A DNA stretch of 14,186 nt from Methanomassiliicoccales archaeon PtaU1.Bin030 (GTDB taxonomy: Archaea; Thermoplasmatota; Thermoplasmata; Methanomassiliicoccales; Methanomassiliicoccaceae). Of the stretch, positions 13,605 to 14,186 are shown piece by piece. A program made the position numbers and the translations under genes. The stretch covers positions 1 to 14,186 of the forward strand of contig MVRB01000167.1 of the NCBI GenBank assembly GCA_002067635.1, in the 5' to 3' direction. The notes under the pieces were generated by a model. That model did not search any database, was not told where the DNA came from, and saw nothing but the letters and a program-made list of their open reading frames with translations. Positions within the stretch are counted from its first letter, which is position 1, and the number at the start of each line of letters is the position of its first letter.

Positions 13605-13675
13605 GACCCCTTCATTTCCACTGGAACCGGTAGGGCCAACCTGGTCTGTTACCAGGTCTGTTCATCTGAGGGGTC
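13605..13675. other. Structured convergent intergenic region (nested inverted repeats)
   Basis: An inner perfect 7-bp hairpin, ACCTGGT-CTGTT-ACCAGGT (13639-13657), is nested in an outer 7-bp pairing of GACCCCT (13605-13611) with AGGGGTC (13669-13675). GGTCTGTT is also repeated at 13643-13650 and 13655-13662. The element lies between two converging genes, so a bidirectional terminator is the simplest reading. No U-tract is present, so an RNA element is an alternative. Confidence 0.4.
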
Positions 13676-13685
13676 GGCCCATTAC

Positions 13686-14186
13686 TTACTGTTCGTATTG
13701 GATCGCCCGACCTCCCAATGCCACGATGTGATTGACAATTCTTGAATGGTCCTTCTCCTGAGAGAAGAGGTGTACCTCCACATCTTCACCGTAATTCACC
13801 TTGACGACCTCAGTATGAGCGTGGAGCCATGACAGGAAAGGATTGACCCCGTCGACGTGAGGTAGGCGGAAGCTCATCTCCACCGGGTATTCGAACGCTG
13901 ACGTTATGATCCTTCTAAGTTCGTTCACGCCCTCACCAGTGGTAGAGGATAGGACGACGACCTCCCTAACGGGGACGGTCTCTCGGGCCATGCGTACCTT
14001 TGCCGAAATATCTGATGCCAGGTCCTTCTTGCTGAGGATGAGGACTAGAGAGTGCGGATCGACCTCGGGGAACAGGACCCCTCTGGAGGTCTCGAGCTTT
14101 CTTTGCATCTCTTCAATGTTGTCGGAGCAGTCTACGACAAGGAGCACCAGGTCGGCGAAGTATACCTCATCTATGGTGCTCTTGAA
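13686..14186 (-). CDS. hflX: HflX-type ribosome-associated GTPase (C-terminal part; N-terminus beyond window)
   Basis: The frame is open to the right edge, so this is the C-terminal 166 residues of a longer protein. It begins FKSTIDEVYFADLVLLVVD, the strand-helix after the G3 motif that is characteristic of HflX. The G4 position reads LILSKKDL (an NKxD equivalent with Ser in place of Asn) and the G5-like motif is LSSTTGEG. The C-terminal 60 residues (FRLPHVDGVNPFLSWLHAH, then a beta-rich end) follow the GTPase core as in HflX. HflX binds the 50S subunit and rescues stalled or stressed ribosomes. A conventional ATG/GTG inside this fragment is only internal. Its base composition is less GC-rich than the rest of the window. 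Confidence 0.85.
   Translation of the reverse strand, partial: FKSTIDEVYFADLVLLVVDCSDNIEEMQRKLETSRGVLFPEVDPHSLVLILSKKDLASDISAKVRMARETVPVREVVVLSSTTGEGVNELRRIITSAFEYPVEMSFRLPHVDGVNPFLSWLHAHTEVVKVNYGEDVEVHLFSQEKDHSRIVNHIVALGGRAIQYEQ

Noticed and set aside
1..14186. CRISPR array, defence system, phage or insertion-sequence genes
   Set aside because: No regularly spaced direct repeats, transposase or integrase motifs, or terminal inverted repeats were seen; the genes are mostly housekeeping.

Overview
The window is a gene-dense, GC-rich piece of an archaeal chromosome. The archaeal assignment rests on an archaeo-eukaryotic primase small subunit (priS), tRNA-Ile2 agmatinylcytidine synthetase (tiaS), prefoldin alpha, ribosomal protein L18A/LX and an archaeal-type FtsY. 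The rpl18a-pfdA-ftsY order is a common archaeal arrangement. High GC, many leaderless-looking promoters with AT-rich TATA boxes about 25 bp before the start codon, and the general look of the proteins suggest Euryarchaeota, probably a Thermoplasmata lineage near Methanomassiliicoccales. That lineage call is inference; no marker here proves it.

Layout. Positions 1-1916 (+): the 3' part of a hexulose-6-phosphate synthase/RraA-like fusion, coupled by a 1-nt overlap to a PHP-domain phosphoesterase. Positions 1922-3400 (-): an HtpX-type membrane zinc protease, preceded by an unknown protein with a likely winged-helix C-terminus. The latter is divergent from priS. Positions 3488-5593 (+): priS, then an unrecognised four-helix membrane protein with its own promoter. 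Positions 5584-6429 (-): a radical SAM enzyme whose end overlaps the membrane protein by 10 nt. Positions 6485-8105 (+): rpl18a-pfdA-ftsY, where ftsY has no ATG/GTG/TTG at its expected start. Positions 8166-8813 (+): a RibD-C/DHFR-fold reductase that abuts the end of an M20 metallopeptidase (-). Positions 10179-11357 (-): a biosynthetic-type thiolase. Positions 11450-13140 (-): tiaS, coupled by a 4-nt overlap to a small OB-fold-like protein with an N-terminal hydrophobic segment. Positions 13235-13585 (+): a two-helix membrane protein. From 13686 to the right edge (-): the C-terminal part of an HflX-type GTPase.

The genes fall into short transcription units, mostly housekeeping: replication priming, protein targeting and folding, tRNA decoding of AUA, membrane protein quality control, and pentose/one-carbon and flavin-type metabolism. 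I saw no tRNA or rRNA gene, CRISPR array, insertion sequence, phage gene or defence cassette, and no gene-free stretch longer than 300 bases. The least explained parts are the coupled OB-fold protein/tiaS pair, the PHP enzyme tied to the HPS-RraA fusion, the wHTH gene divergent from priS, the two orphan membrane proteins, the ftsY start and the structured intergenic region at 13586-13685. I found no clear previously undescribed multi-gene system.
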